Notes: generated by a model not told the origin, from the sequence alone. A stretch of 42,218 bases of DNA from Candidatus Omnitrophota bacterium (GCA_018817165.1 JAHITY010000065.1:1-42218), one strand, 5' to 3'; counted from the first letter of the stretch, positions 41,101 to 42,218 are shown. Numbers and translations: made by a program.

Positions 41101-41243
41101 ATACGCAACAAGATCAGGTTGAATCAACACCAGATAAGGCAATTGATCAGCAAACTGTGGATGATTTAAATAAGGTAGTACCGCCAATTGAGAAGAAATT
41201 ATCACTAGAAGATGTCAGAGAACTTATTAATAATGCAATATAA
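17169..41243 (+). CDS. Giant multidomain envelope protein: SecA-like, M23, LysM, glycosidase-like, GT2-like, HD
   Basis: About 8,024 residues in one uninterrupted frame. A GTG at 17151 is in frame, but AGGGGAA (17160-17166) precedes ATG 17169, which gives MFNSGKKYN and a normal signal-like segment (residues 14-32); 17169 is preferred, and residue numbers here count from it. A TLAP box is at 48-51. Domain order: SecA-like ATPase (about 300-980), membrane helix near 1200, M23 peptidase (1360-1490), two LysM-like units (1560-1730), six-hairpin glycosidase-like region (2680-3150), YD-like strands (3400-3860), coiled coils (4070-4610), second six-hairpin region (4640-5060), helix near 5130, membrane clusters with a GT2-like catalytic region (6680-6930), HD domain (7390-7590), and an acidic tail ending LINNAI. 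It is probably an envelope-spanning machine for making and remodelling a surface glycan or wall. It has its own promoter and leader; a PilZ gene follows. Confidence 0.9.
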   Translation: MFNSGKKYNIYFRAISALIIQAFLLTDIAFAAGGDLRWIKQDNSQSSTLAPTAAIQKGVFRTKFDLLSNLMETFEIRNSLDSEQLKQRGTNYYGDSQSILELKGETETLYIFDTENKNLPPFLKDEKNKVQFNGYTIAAVARKDIEKISQVNLKISNEYFRAQGLLSRIRIKAEEYNNRKIILENSSHRKLAITLLNQALNIPGLLDELLKNTGNIQKLDKILSQAAKKYNLDKELTIAQRLFILNALRDFDFMGRETVGDLKWRAKLEGGDIKSLENLTFAKPRGDNPEVTIKAQNPIDVFEIISQVNARESEFAALSDQELQAKTAEFKNRLHEKNEYWEIVLVEAVAAFREVLRRKHPSKPFLYDVQMIAGIVAAFGGKLLQQATGEGKTFTTALGAYLLSLQDAQGIGVHTATVNSYLAQRDAEEIGSVFEALGLSVGVLGDKNNGFVIANGSLSEISRNEVYECDVIYGTAYGYGFDFLQDHLTTKVGAKVQRGFFAGILDEADMILIEEANTPLVISNPSGEMADNVKQIYYSIDQIIRSLDSKSDKEKYFTIKQEGDSRSVTLTEAGYDYVAIMLFGASEHDFTAPALELIDYPELLGMTDNALKAHHIYVKDIENAEDNELLAGMQRYRVNNGQVLTVSAGRTQEGRRFKDGIHEALEAKEHNEQILANKPATVEVQNPSMSVASISLQSFYSNYQVLSGLTGTAQGIQQELKDTYALDTLIIPTNKPNIREDFAGVLFKNVEQQAQAVSDRVISEHKIGMPILVAADGVNKSADFAKHIQQLFDSSSNAVIIDSEQKLIDLAAKVLGRSVTKDNLDQALRDIKTKGDFAEQTPIFVLNDDSKHLEKQIVLLTGVKGAITVATDMAGRGTDFKLVDFARLIEGLNVIITKKLDIRVEQQLKGRAGRQGQPGKTWEYLSLEDDIFTGMGSDLREKLAKQLDANGSEIVGNLKKRIDILLSKRTGNAYKQREELGKDDQNLGRFRNYIYEIVDALIAENSEFSLEEVLAFLFGDSLDSRVLKAQLQAVSGKITETALREAIADLVTTSWTDYINSLEDLNRNRNIINLGLQKDEKAVRVIFEKQAMDMFEEMLNGYQPEEGDYVPGLKQSVIGALIQSLMSENDMNALNAEADESLAQEQPQSGIFDELNPQEIAARIETKLNIEVEETAPSLLTRFSQWLFGKERGTTAHFYSVLAKGFYAFITIMGIFSTGQSQASIPPSDLGQFVTIQQTQDGFSWETKLKKQKVAQLSNTKFAELVAKKMSSPEFKAKHQGNTSKSELANFAHIAVLREITEKVSRGENVLSSENLQSVLSNQARAEQIIQTPDIAQEQSLEQFISKFRIPVQTEYRTNLKCEFGAERGEKGNRIHLGFDFLVKAGTNVYPTMSGKVIFAGQGTGYGNLVIVGHEVENSITGRIDYFYTLYAHNQSNTVKIGQYVNVNQPIAKAGSTGNATGGGGCVHFEIKQAKNKINDYYEYLRLAALDPEKVLGADLHLMADISERNQPIQLASLDTDNMSLFTAKKTQPKVIRLTNPPIKKQVNVSKPAPYSNYAGIIGKKIALQPFGNSWAQAAQKLFGNPHLWSELRDIYAQQNPNKKVIGTLIADAATLEITEQLSALLSPKFKATISPVQAKQPVSQAVKTTVQPTVKAAVPAEESQVNAQVWQHEVKRGDCLSKIAQQLFGSANMWTKFREIYNSQHSDNKIKGTLILLGDTLTLNITDEVAALMNPGVKTSSISGTVQAQPPPATVKQAKESKTNNVKAVNTKKIAYFAKLQQQLADIKSGKINEKTLNAITPERNFELGIANIIAQMRVNTIEKGDIAVAVNVLDKKKGLQNLGNVYFYDKTTGKRIESRDGRLIQKVLDDFRDKKLTRTNNIEIWYGEKGKAGSIPYFAEENKTPISFKTLADLIARQDQFHLYTFPLTGERTDSKGRGKLVTNPKEISDLQQKGIKFDIWCEGRDAQGSYEYRMHFGSVTAEKTLAGIKEYALSREIQDQVMNITSVLDVNEQNQRIQQLNAQGIAPLGINPDQAKPLDAQKMKNLFGQLPAVPMNEKAPYIGAIVKKENGVIKSVNDYAQSDNINQANIEVYNQQLIEKYGSKDKVPRGLLLDKIEPKTGFDKVYYFTKDAEGNFKAKRMHFLAYNRQGKLVEVNARSSHDVIVMATDAAAEAKGDWSNSDTVLFGKNALNKEIVNVKIGSLMHQIAKDNALKYQKQLKNRIIFESIMVPINLVGGYMGTGFMNTLAQPAYQASMKILFSLYNTATTSPSDIKITGEASKENVEAFLLSYLYYHGENPQIKLKESEKEKPFDQLLKDDQGFIPYLKDQQVKNREYEQQMQKYETGEIAVAPKMPELYAWINMAMSDASNRSLIDYINGQKTYGQAMFFAGLLDNLARLNYENFNTPGNAFKDILASRFFGWNGDINILGIIGLATGNEVLGSGVHLGAIREGWGNYWENYANFFGFTINIQTIFNTFFEMAGDDKLFKYEKSGSDPSIIKTYLFTFPLDPAFELVSSKRFTKHADSFAFEIKPRKSVVSNIFSILTGKEDRWADRVTPYTQAEFLKEKLIPLGDASYTNEQGETIKRVYYLNPRTEGLVFLGTEGYESKLARLEQDVKQFDRFKSLMGQRGGRIEKREYDVNEIFNQKAQGPVKGSGYPKLIGGVMSLWTKVTHRDTQLSPSHVYAPEYSDQASNSLYTYDWALKSLGYSFAGFDTQADQVLNDFVGEGWLYQYADKTEKSKKVTIEDKYKGGIYNAISIADIRTEQQDPITEYTVHAGPNAWVGASLMQGVMRNSNSNAWQAVLTEQAENSPDALNDFRRTGNIDKLFESKGETQFRFFGLRTTKLDAFRKSITPQAQKYLDRAKQTGNFLIELQDVDGGIRHGTTQEELKVKSTEENIGAFGLFKMLYEITGDSKYKEAAEKVLKWLDKVYDEQSGVFYRGISNGVVDKTYATDANALAVIVIGPELLNNLRDGEKHVFSPDAAQRILDALKTRSVTVSYKVNGKSVQVSGYDYTDSAERAKIGRGAVVSPEMTAQVAQAHLVMSEYYTDLNSNQAKDVEIKTAKDLLENIAKLATESELGISLPDSTLPINSENGTIRRYADSRPNVVSQASMNSIWTTFVAANLNSLSLNIKGFVNPFDLNSVSAEPPVLAEDLNIDILGTLKSEMAALEKEIAKTEQDKARLARIKREIAVKTEMGQLVREKMISPDTWTRDKEVRLGELVKEISTLVQQFTQPDIIAADEDQDKELDRILVMLKQKASGIWSSNDEKNLNISKAKHPYYQGWIRFMRLSEKQWTQDAIRKLESKATLSAKEMQSLNSLRRQLAAFGQDYLIGQPDRIKGIFKYFDTENQVTVEVTLLPPAKAMGFEYEQKQKEQKTAEAQFTLQQNGGVMYIDPVSGRMLDNGIEIGPEVLNHYLDVLDSQTTDFQQTAQNNKWIFSTTYKGKKVNAMLVFPMGKVFERERINPVTKIKELLIYEYGLLTKTITVDTITEHTYNDAEIELPSKTYSNASGKLTSDAQKGDTLLETSTTIAYEKGENFPIVTKKVEDKIKGDIRIEVYAGNSLPSLTVTDKTITATSFDEYGRFVTSLAWINEGTLEAPKQGALQFIDTDSGREGNNTIKKREDLRFLVLKNGNLEHTISTIVLDVLGREIRVETDKEITHKRYSKEHYYGKVPEYIKIVSAKNKEIVLKETVSPPAFDKATGEMSATFKDFLNKGAQDTYIYSRAYESPIRHETATTRTEFDYKNKSETIVEAKTYDKTTKKIVMNSSAEYVNDHWEKTVKSYLYDLQGKQHISKEESQYANNYGDLIHGIDLGKNKIYFINYDDLGIQESSRKVYQYVADKAFNDYRNDQEIETYTAISDIQISALEDNYKKWLIAAGLPEDTWLRQVRFIDNTGVTSIRYFPVGNNDYGRCVLEITQDNYKILRTQWIAGTDIAAVSDFYNPGNILEATQKNKVLEAQTKPIIEEKMYDVLIEPGSEFLMRIVSRDVYKNEIVGGSIESEWIELLRKSRVSKMNLPDFMPRYTKDAEEFIAFVDTNVGNLINNPYEAQALFEKSVTVLSRQVQKRASLILQLDELKFQRTELEVKIQGLSDSPGVWLPDMKNLAENLLEQNSILEQEIANFEYGLNLTDYYIKYLKVFFMELGQLGFNGNPSALATYYAQVLPAYVNTLEHKIYQLRNNFLVNYLNQDSKTIYDCWKDKFTLKSDSIKIQGQEHALSQIVSDLIARIVQIENSDFVFNQEDSQKLIKAKSTLQSLLKQYGTAIEIEDLKLVLKDIKRIFEAVKVANGSNLVADALAEWSKDNKFDYIGVLDVNKIKLAFLEKIEISILLADKLVALWPEVSENRLALSRGDISALPRLVGYIEAVKLEISRLKAKVVANNDFKLLAKIEEYEKLLVKKYTQEGEVGYRYSQIVAMRQDWSNKSDEINQIKGYFLGHQKVTADLEVMLLKDNRLIEYLRSRVDNGETRIKTIIENLELIYQEIETKKAEIMALSDNLLSNVDKLEENLYPGLISFSLKDSKGQETPILFKDLFKNGELKYSIKKTEDGSLYIIVNDKTLSYGEGLNTEITSRFQENIGISLRTRQMNRKILELKDSLTGLKKVHRTSEIGLKASLENKNRAGFTDRILNVQGVLRQGSGLPVAFGGTTRSYTSISMLWIDDIFMQLQESKEPVLVDKLRAVFNFYYFDLKRQEVKIGEFKGIFSMYWSDSGALGEDSIFIGDNARLLQNLVRYMEITGDNDPRYIELAQKISKYLLSLEDTTRVENGGGIFRFSTLKENNKNDSDFHGGKDTLDNIYAFAGLSKYKAHLEAIHGDQNIIKELETTLVGIKAFIDSQYSSEGFYQAGIDLNNKQDKAMNVDLQLSAYLILSQVDPVNEANYFKLVENVFNNCVTEDTVRKFRRVIPTDWAQDDVTRQFWYVKRFEGIGFGYRYDPLKEKDLKEDNKQISYTLTVKALMAYKRHQSLSGDYNKFNDQVKKFEDMLEYSVVPDVSAESQGLPAASDYGTNYRNVVNTNHDDLNNLQPTLWYTWLLDFNKSDPDAVIPNYKIVKDSIIPGLNLEVKGKTEHTAIIDDYKDTRVETAITGKNKTWAFITEKLNFPALLNTESVSTFFKQNGWLVGIVLAAAFVIANLWYSMKDRAAKRKDKQKKENAAKLQVGDGGIAPTDGIKSGILTEAVIETKQDAADFINEQINVNIADLPEGISTRIKELLQTSPAMRMWVQALTSGIDIDGVNRTAVKPTDITQSIKEVIADFARGGKYAELLTDESIESIVNLRIDHIRADADKEFTVLKSANSFDKAEKQRELGNKIKDFKDKGFNNPEGYHPAEKLDALFEIIKIAMVLTKAEDDSMPLAKALLLLKSSGLEISIEELTALATESRTQLVHFFLVKTASRVFDNYFKNLLLSENILPYIIDKALLSYNQPVLNDLGKTEAFTAGQVLSLPNMIKALKQGLFGSDKALNELYENFADDSVQKVISGDKVEALKMIDFLRNNKYLVEKQDNAAVLMLGKLLQIVAIEKQVKAINTRTMDINKDKGDIFKSKYEDLSSDEQSAIDYLAEPYVKKMADRYWRNAVAREELERIQQEEEKRFGWKGLKFPGKVLAGFLASAVIIGIASLAINTLIPLAAPLFAKIGFSWFWSSGVLARIGVITAFVGLAMPTIFSSIAGFVQMFGEWATNLHIPKALHDFSLYKPVKSGENLKWDTAMGLDFIFKSAVGFIGFSLIGIAFIAGMGIAAGIPAFSLSALWIGLAVISPVSLMFGYIFNQRTVRLSVIDDKDMLGNVTDLFYFLLIEKEANLLNMNPYIIKYAKERLRKGDDFNDVIKYLRDWRNLLDFTLFSKKKLEAEQGADRNLVNGFMKDDNFEGIIETWTFKLKEYAFTIIMDVEINEEDSAAIKELLKNNDFSDTGDLAVIISSLLNTLSPELQEKLFEFSRKNFQEALNALRSGCDNIIADKDGKFKINDSTKQEISGLISLIETTLQQLDGTKTLQGFDFNSIKNINKAVQLLINSKNFSTIVDGTDGEQSGRNKNIEGALINGIMFNAVSNVLVSPNVFIKRSLEAMTLTPEAKKTFKTVLGKEKITGFFAQERFNEFWAQQMKNGWKDVGGVDNFTGARNVYLESLNKEVSKKPSYSYNLWSMYRTTLALLFGSVMTLFSWATSLDLVPGSTLANLAQTKILGPFMNMAQGRGGENIWQVMLGITVAVVIANMLPKAKNLYQRYRKVDEIGFVQSLLKSIFKTPWEFMKDLRNYCSGGIDPKTDSIWRNKFWMVGMLVGFVGLNAMVLAAVGPFFINLLAFAPSGSYFMTTLIVALVVAPILSIFVKGSKLARKGEGLKSWLKVFAVSIGAPMALLLAGGTFISNPHAILIFSSIFVINNTLFMSYTAMELIESLMVLVRPRESVERPSRPFYHRLPLMTNIFFNMEEKRNYSFKELFNNYNEFMQEGNKVGKYGEDEVFYEDEKAGDPLHKIKSMLNWAIASDTNKFIQVIGVLWLAGYIDGLDEILNKEVKNSLGDADLAKLKMLIRNELAKVDANGALTPKTISEGSIGELLKNPLYASLLNKVFIAIRARSMTLITEGNIHEFIDPRNDTALDKADKEIVREVVRQWATDYLQTIVGLMTGLDNVYEYGYGEFVEEEFMLNADKHADLKAMLIRDKLHNYQGDAGLGWNDYMSKTSDDTETYSAYPNGQKEMILNGSMNLYESNVTAGGRAKAGNWAWRIFDEEGDMILDYDCDTYISRKAARMFPYFASEFTNPLVAIIQPPHLIRPIDTPIMFPAAEAHNSWDQVRLFNEGFTGHYGHSIGISGDAFKNDFLPLLNVSVDVKNSNIWEREYLHNQKTLADNEKAMSPGEFGMDFASEDIMSTLGMYERELVKGGMEAGYKPYMELEESFERNLKQVQNAWTRWSNVERWRSEVLDAFPTNPAMPFHAKQERMAKEQFYGRHLPAMVNFVLMPVLVGLYGTAYQAIFWFALFAGLSIIFNQSITSHLLVNKIKTNTADYKEKYQNSNWFLKKWAYFIGSWEGMRKYFGRKFFSFSSLAENVRNGMSQREDNKVLGFIVGFLVGLFEFFLPTDLIRRTVLFAGFQIPVNTIGYVMSDLYNSFFLPNIKGPGLEAFKFIHIPKGAPKWNPFKWDYFSVYGNADKLYLSRSSTFVAGAVIWLGGLAWGLAKVGHSVFSTAIIAGFFISAIFSIMIAPYIIAENRGFTENIILEKALTYLMWPLAFAVVFVLPFMSGIGGIGPHIGMFIGSLLAIVGLHYGFKNKIKQYPALDRIFGIMKRHFTMSAILSMMMTTSIYHTYLLHGFFGNNQLSAWLWGGVAVVTTALSGFSFWSIKNKSRDSNKGHLLRALQNKDKNVIFANLPEVKALEGIKPGGGSPKYAEMSAWRHTEKMLEMLSAVASNNRGLFNKNAIQEISEDNFNLMVEKYKEIAADQDRLFAMWLAIALHDVGKAKHMSMHPTHSGKMTPAILNRLSVGLSKEQILSIQNIVYKHAYIGNLFLGEVSVDALRNVDMEVLRLLNLMDIRSVGEEGDLTDQKIEFAYSLDNEKLNEIEQNWARERIKHLVANTLGELDPAANLKLQEINETIDDIGKADGNGARASFEKFLSELDMFAYYLLNQLDAQSFVKFMYLLHKFEAKIKGLKFEAKIEGVKKDVLINTKQFNLTDTSDKTVQLLQNNLSGYSNADIDKLISDIDAKDNIKGALAAGLTVKILGIPISANGELGVMVIDTNKIEEIKAADNVAEDVLVADAEKTEDIVVEPKTDAIVEQNEVVFELVPEEIAEAEKPIADIASDIIIDDTYVALLDELQVEFLSATKVTNDETKPGQSLDQEVESLNQEISLMWSELADKVTIYNEYFTFNPEIRKKINTAEDIDEFINKEMKQYISKPKERKKLNTLQEIIEYAAKQVEQFSQDMDNLSLIIEPEEELEIRKAIEILNRIIVKAEGIAQTYTDETSGDINQGAKPSDTQQDQVESTPDKAIDQQTVDDLNKVVPPIEKKLSLEDVRELINNAI
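18060..20110 (+). other. SecA-like ATPase domain of the giant protein
   Basis: This follows SecA through both nucleotide-binding folds. It starts with LSDQELQAKTAEFKNRL. Walker A TGEGKT is at residues 388-393, then VNSYLAQRDAE, and Walker B LDEAD (D506-D509). LTGTA and IPTNKPNIR precede the second fold, with ATDMAGRGTDFKL (MAGRGTD at 873-879) and QLKGRAGRQGQPG (GRAGRQG 910-916), then YLSLEDD. All catalytic motifs look intact, so ATP hydrolysis is likely. SecA normally drives preproteins through SecYEG from the cytoplasm. The zinc-binding C-terminal tail of SecA is absent, because the chain continues into other modules. Confidence 0.9.
20770..20840 (+). other. Predicted membrane helix between SecA-like and M23 domains
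   Basis: A hydrophobic run reading FYAFITIMGIF (about residues 1198-1218) follows a charged region. It would cross the membrane once and place the M23/LysM part on the opposite side from the SecA-like part. Confidence 0.55.
21240..21650 (+). other. M23 (LytM-type) peptidase domain of the giant protein
   Basis: HLGFD (H1376, D1380) gives the HxxxD zinc ligands, TLYAHNQS (H1433) gives the central His, and GGCVHFEI (H1468) gives the third zinc ligand. The usual HLHFE has its first His replaced by Cys1466, so activity may be altered. M23 enzymes cut peptide cross-links of peptidoglycan in the envelope. Adjacent LysM units support a wall substrate. Confidence 0.88.
21850..22350 (+). other. Two LysM-like modules of the giant protein
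   Basis: The second unit (22180-22350) is clear: EVKRGDCLSKIAQQLFG, then W, N, and GDTLTL. The first (21850-22030) shares the LFGNPHLWSELRDIYAQQNP pattern and TLI/LEI ending but lacks the leading VxxGDxL. LysM binds N-acetylglucosamine chains, mostly peptidoglycan. A Pro/Ala/Gln linker joins them. Confidence 0.75.
25210..26620 (+). other. First six-hairpin glycosidase-like region of the giant protein
   Basis: Repeated helix pairs carry motifs typical of (alpha/alpha)6 barrels: AWVGASLMQGVM, LQDVDGGIRHG, and STEENIGAFGLFKMLYEI followed by TGDSKYKEAAEKVLKWL. Closely related wording (EITGD...Y...A.K..K.L) recurs in the second region at 31390-31480. The exact family and active-site acids cannot be settled by eye. 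Confidence 0.55.
27360..28760 (+). other. YD-like beta-strand region of the giant protein
   Basis: Repeating short strands include TSFDEYGRFVTSLAW, LDVLGREIRVETDKE, YLYDLQGKQHISKE and INYDDLGIQESSRK. They follow a YDxxG(R/K) pattern as in YD/Rhs repeats, but diverged. Such repeats often form shells or adhesive fibres outside the cell; that role is inferred. Confidence 0.45.
29370..31010 (+). other. Long coiled-coil region of the giant protein
   Basis: About 540 residues rich in Leu, Lys, Glu, Gln and Ile with heptad-like spacing and no domain motif. It separates the YD-like part from the second glycosidase-like region and may act as a spacer or stalk. Confidence 0.6.
31080..32340 (+). other. 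Second six-hairpin glycosidase-like region of the giant protein
   Basis: Begins SGLPVAFGGTTRSYTSISML. Helix pairs include YMEITGDNDPRYIELAQKI, similar to the first region, with AMNVDLQLSAYLILS and YTLTVKALMAYKRH. It is followed by a membrane helix (WLVGIVLAAAFVIANLWY, about residues 5127-5146) and a basic cluster KRKDKQKK, which by the positive-inside rule would face the cytoplasm. Confidence 0.5.
35600..39190 (+). other. Membrane-embedded GT2-like glycosyltransferase region of the giant protein
   Basis: The catalytic part (37290-37935) shows GGRAKAGNW (compare GKAGN), LDYDCD (D6742/D6744/D6746) as the DxD site, ASED (E6871-D6872), and QNAWTRW (Q6911-W6917), close to QxxRW but with two extra residues. 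Spacing resembles processive GT2 synthases such as cellulose synthase. Hydrophobic clusters lie before (35600-36380) and after (38040-39190). The sugar and acceptor are unknown. The usual first Asp motif at the start of the GT-A fold was not found. Confidence 0.6.
39330..39930 (+). other. HD-type phosphohydrolase domain of the giant protein
   Basis: AWRHTEKMLEML supplies the first His (H7398) and IALHDVGKAKH the HD pair (H7457-D7458) with Lys7461. A further His occurs in HPTHSGKM, and NIVYKHAYIGN plus LLNLMDIRSVG complete an HD fold. It lacks the GYP motif, so the substrate is not predicted; nucleotides or phosphoesters are usual for the superfamily. Confidence 0.75.
40098..40151 (+). repeat. 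27-bp tandem duplication inside the giant gene
   Basis: Two adjacent 27-base units (40098-40124 and 40125-40151) encode KFEAKIKGL and KFEAKIEGV. The duplication keeps the frame and looks recent. Confidence 0.8.
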
Positions 41244-41247
41244 ATAA

Positions 41248-41387
41248 CTAATGGCTCATGGCTGATAGCTCATAGGAAAAGCAGAATAAGTTATTAATTA
41301 TAAATTAAATGAAAAGAAGAGTTTACAATCAATTAAAATCAATGTATTTTTTACCATCAGCCATGAGCTATTAGCTATGAGCTGATT
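41248..41387. repeat. Inverted-repeat element between giant gene and third PilZ gene
   Basis: The arm at 41248-41266 and the arm at 41356-41374 are inverted copies, 18 of 19 bases matching, with a perfect 13-base core GCTCATGGCTGAT. Next to each arm is a further related unit (GCTCATAG at 41268-41275; CTATGAGC at 41375-41382). The arms are separated by 89 AT-rich bases with no gene. It has the form of a small non-autonomous or REP-like repeat. Confidence 0.65.
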
Positions 41388-41401
41388 ACGGAGTAATCGC
41401 A

Positions 41402-41761
41402 ATGGATAATGATAGACGTAATAGCACTAGAAAAGAGCCTACGCATAGCTTTATAAGTCTACGGCCTCTTGATCCCAAAGTCTGGTTTAGGTTTTGGAAT
41501 GGCGCGGATTATTCAATGAAAGATATCAGCATGGTTGGTGCTGGGGTAGTATCTAATGAGAAAATACCGCTAGGCACTCCGCTAAGTATTGACCTGCGGC
41601 TGGGTAAAGACAGCAGTACAATTCGTATTTTCGGTAAGGTGGAATGGATAACCGAAGATGCTGGAAAATTTAGAACCGGAGTTAGTTTTGCTTGGTGGAA
41701 AGATGATCAGGACAAACAAGTGGTAGGTGAATATCTCGGTAAATTAGTAAATATAAATTAG
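41402..41761 (+). CDS. Single-domain PilZ protein, third copy
   Basis: 119 residues; GGAG at 41390-41393 precedes the ATG by 8 bases. RxxxR is at residues 6-10 (RNSTR) and DxSxxG at 41-46 (DISMVG), the c-di-GMP-binding motifs, and the last strand reads TGVSFAWW. No signal peptide. It follows the giant gene, separated by an inverted-repeat element, repeating the pattern of a PilZ gene next to a large tagged protein gene seen at 3570/3972 and 3972/7719. This supports a regulatory link between c-di-GMP and the large proteins, as inference. A hairpin follows its stop. Confidence 0.88.
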   Translation: MDNDRRNSTRKEPTHSFISLRPLDPKVWFRFWNGADYSMKDISMVGAGVVSNEKIPLGTPLSIDLRLGKDSSTIRIFGKVEWITEDAGKFRTGVSFAWWKDDQDKQVVGEYLGKLVNIN

Positions 41762-41768
41762 TAGTGTT

Positions 41769-41808
41769 AACCAGTTTGCGCGTTAGCGCGTTTACGAATT
41801 CTGGTTTT
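41769..41808 (+). terminator. Probable terminator after the third PilZ gene
   Basis: AACCAG (41769-41774) pairs with CTGGTT (41801-41806) and continues into T. Inside it is a second hairpin, GCGC-GTTA-GCGC (41778-41789). It begins 8 bases after the stop. Confidence 0.5.
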
Positions 41809-42079
41809 CACTTTATGAACTTTATAACTTTCCATTCGATTTTTTTTGTGTTTTGTGTTTTGGGCTTTAGTCATTTAAGTTTATTTAGAGTTTAGAAATT
41901 AGTAATTAGCAATTTGTTTTCTGTTCTCCGCTTTTTCGTGTCTTGTCCTAGCGCAGCGATCGTCTACCTGTCCTCTGAAGCCTTGGCAAAGGAGGATCAT
42001 CTTTAGGTTCTACACTTTTCACTCGTAACTAATAATTTATAAATTTTTAACCTATTTATTATCAATCAGTTACACATTG
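41809..42079. other. Intergenic region without a gene, repeat-like
   Basis: No frame of note. It contains T-rich low complexity (41840-41880), near-repeats of AATTAG (41895-41915), and an imperfect palindrome TCCTC...GCC-TT-GGC...GAGGA (41971-41996). These look like remnants of short interspersed repeats next to the insertion sequence. Confidence 0.5.
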
Positions 42080-42218
42080 TAATACCAAAGTGATAATGTC
42101 CTATATAACCAAAGTAAGAATGTCCGGTTTTTAAGAACATGTGATACCTTCTGGTAAGGAGGTAAATACATGGGAGAGGACATTATCAGGATGAGCCAAA
42201 AGGAATTAACTAGAGTCC
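42080..42218 (+). mobile_element. Left end of an ISNCY-type insertion sequence (cut by window end)
   Basis: Two direct copies of an 18-base motif, ACCAAAGTGATAATGTCC (42084-42101) and ACCAAAGTAAGAATGTCC (42108-42125), 16 of 18 matching, lie upstream of a transposase start. Repeated subterminal motifs of this kind are typical transposase-binding ends. The exact outer boundary cannot be set without the right end. Confidence 0.7.
42170..42218 (+). CDS. ISNCY family transposase, first 16 codons (3' partial)
   Basis: ATG at 42170 with a strong AAGGAGG at 42156-42162. The visible residues are MGEDIIRMSQKELTRV, which I recognise as the start of ISNCY-type transposases (DIIRMSQKEL, followed in the family by a helix-turn-helix and a DDE domain). 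Bases 42178-42188 (GGACATTATCA) are the exact reverse complement of part of the upstream terminal motif (42091-42101). The frame leaves the window, so intactness is unknown. Confidence 0.7.
   Translation, partial: MGEDIIRMSQKELTRV

Noticed and set aside
41248-41387. CRISPR-like repeats
   Set aside because: The units are inverted pairs, irregularly spaced, with no unique equal-length spacers and no cas genes.

Overview
The window is AT-rich and protein-dense. All convincing genes lie on the + strand, and I see no rRNA, tRNA or CRISPR array. The style points to a bacterium of the Omnitrophota (former OP3) or a close relative. It has a 24-kb gene for a giant exported-looking protein, several other large proteins with an N-terminal hydrophobic segment followed by a (T/N)L(S/A)P box, and small PilZ proteins between them. 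This assignment is an inference from recalled family style, not from a marker gene.

Layout. 1-1011: 3' end of a large gene that begins before the window. 1294-3411: signal-peptide protein with a nucleotidyltransferase-type HxGH...SSTxxR core. 3570-3935: PilZ protein. 3972-7655: signal-peptide protein with an HEEGH zinc-protease-like motif. 7719-8096: second PilZ protein. 8213-10048: membrane-anchored triple-PAS HD-GYP protein, a likely c-di-GMP phosphodiesterase with its own promoter. 10276-12477, 12557-14602 and 14630-16696: a probable operon of three signal-peptide proteins (helical unknown; GAF plus histidine-kinase-like; DUF1152-like), followed by a 38-codon signal-peptide-like remnant and a terminator. 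17169-41243: the giant protein (about 8,024 aa) combining SecA-like ATPase, M23 peptidase, LysM, two six-hairpin glycosidase-like regions, YD-like strands, long coiled coils, a GT2-like glycosyltransferase among membrane helices, and an HD phosphohydrolase. 41248-41387: inverted-repeat element. 41402-41761: third PilZ protein. From about 42080: left end and first codons of an ISNCY-type insertion sequence, cut by the window end.

The most striking observation is a shared two-ended tag. All six signal-peptide proteins carry (T/N)L(S/A)P 35-60 residues from the N-terminus, and all six end in hydrophobic-(I/V)-x-x-(A/S)-I-COOH. The three PilZ proteins, the HD-GYP protein and the partial first gene do not end this way. 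The bodies of the tagged proteins are unrelated, and several carry ATP- or nucleotide-using domains normally found in the cytoplasm (SecA, HATPase, HxGH nucleotidyltransferase). This suggests a dedicated targeting or assembly route for a family of large proteins, interleaved with c-di-GMP receptors (PilZ) and a c-di-GMP-degrading enzyme (HD-GYP). The giant protein looks like an envelope glycan machine: it has modules for making, trimming and binding polysaccharide or peptidoglycan on one chain.

Three probable promoters share a TATACT -10 with a 17-base spacer (1150-1178, 10141-10169, 16919-16947), so the tagged genes probably use ordinary housekeeping-type promoters.
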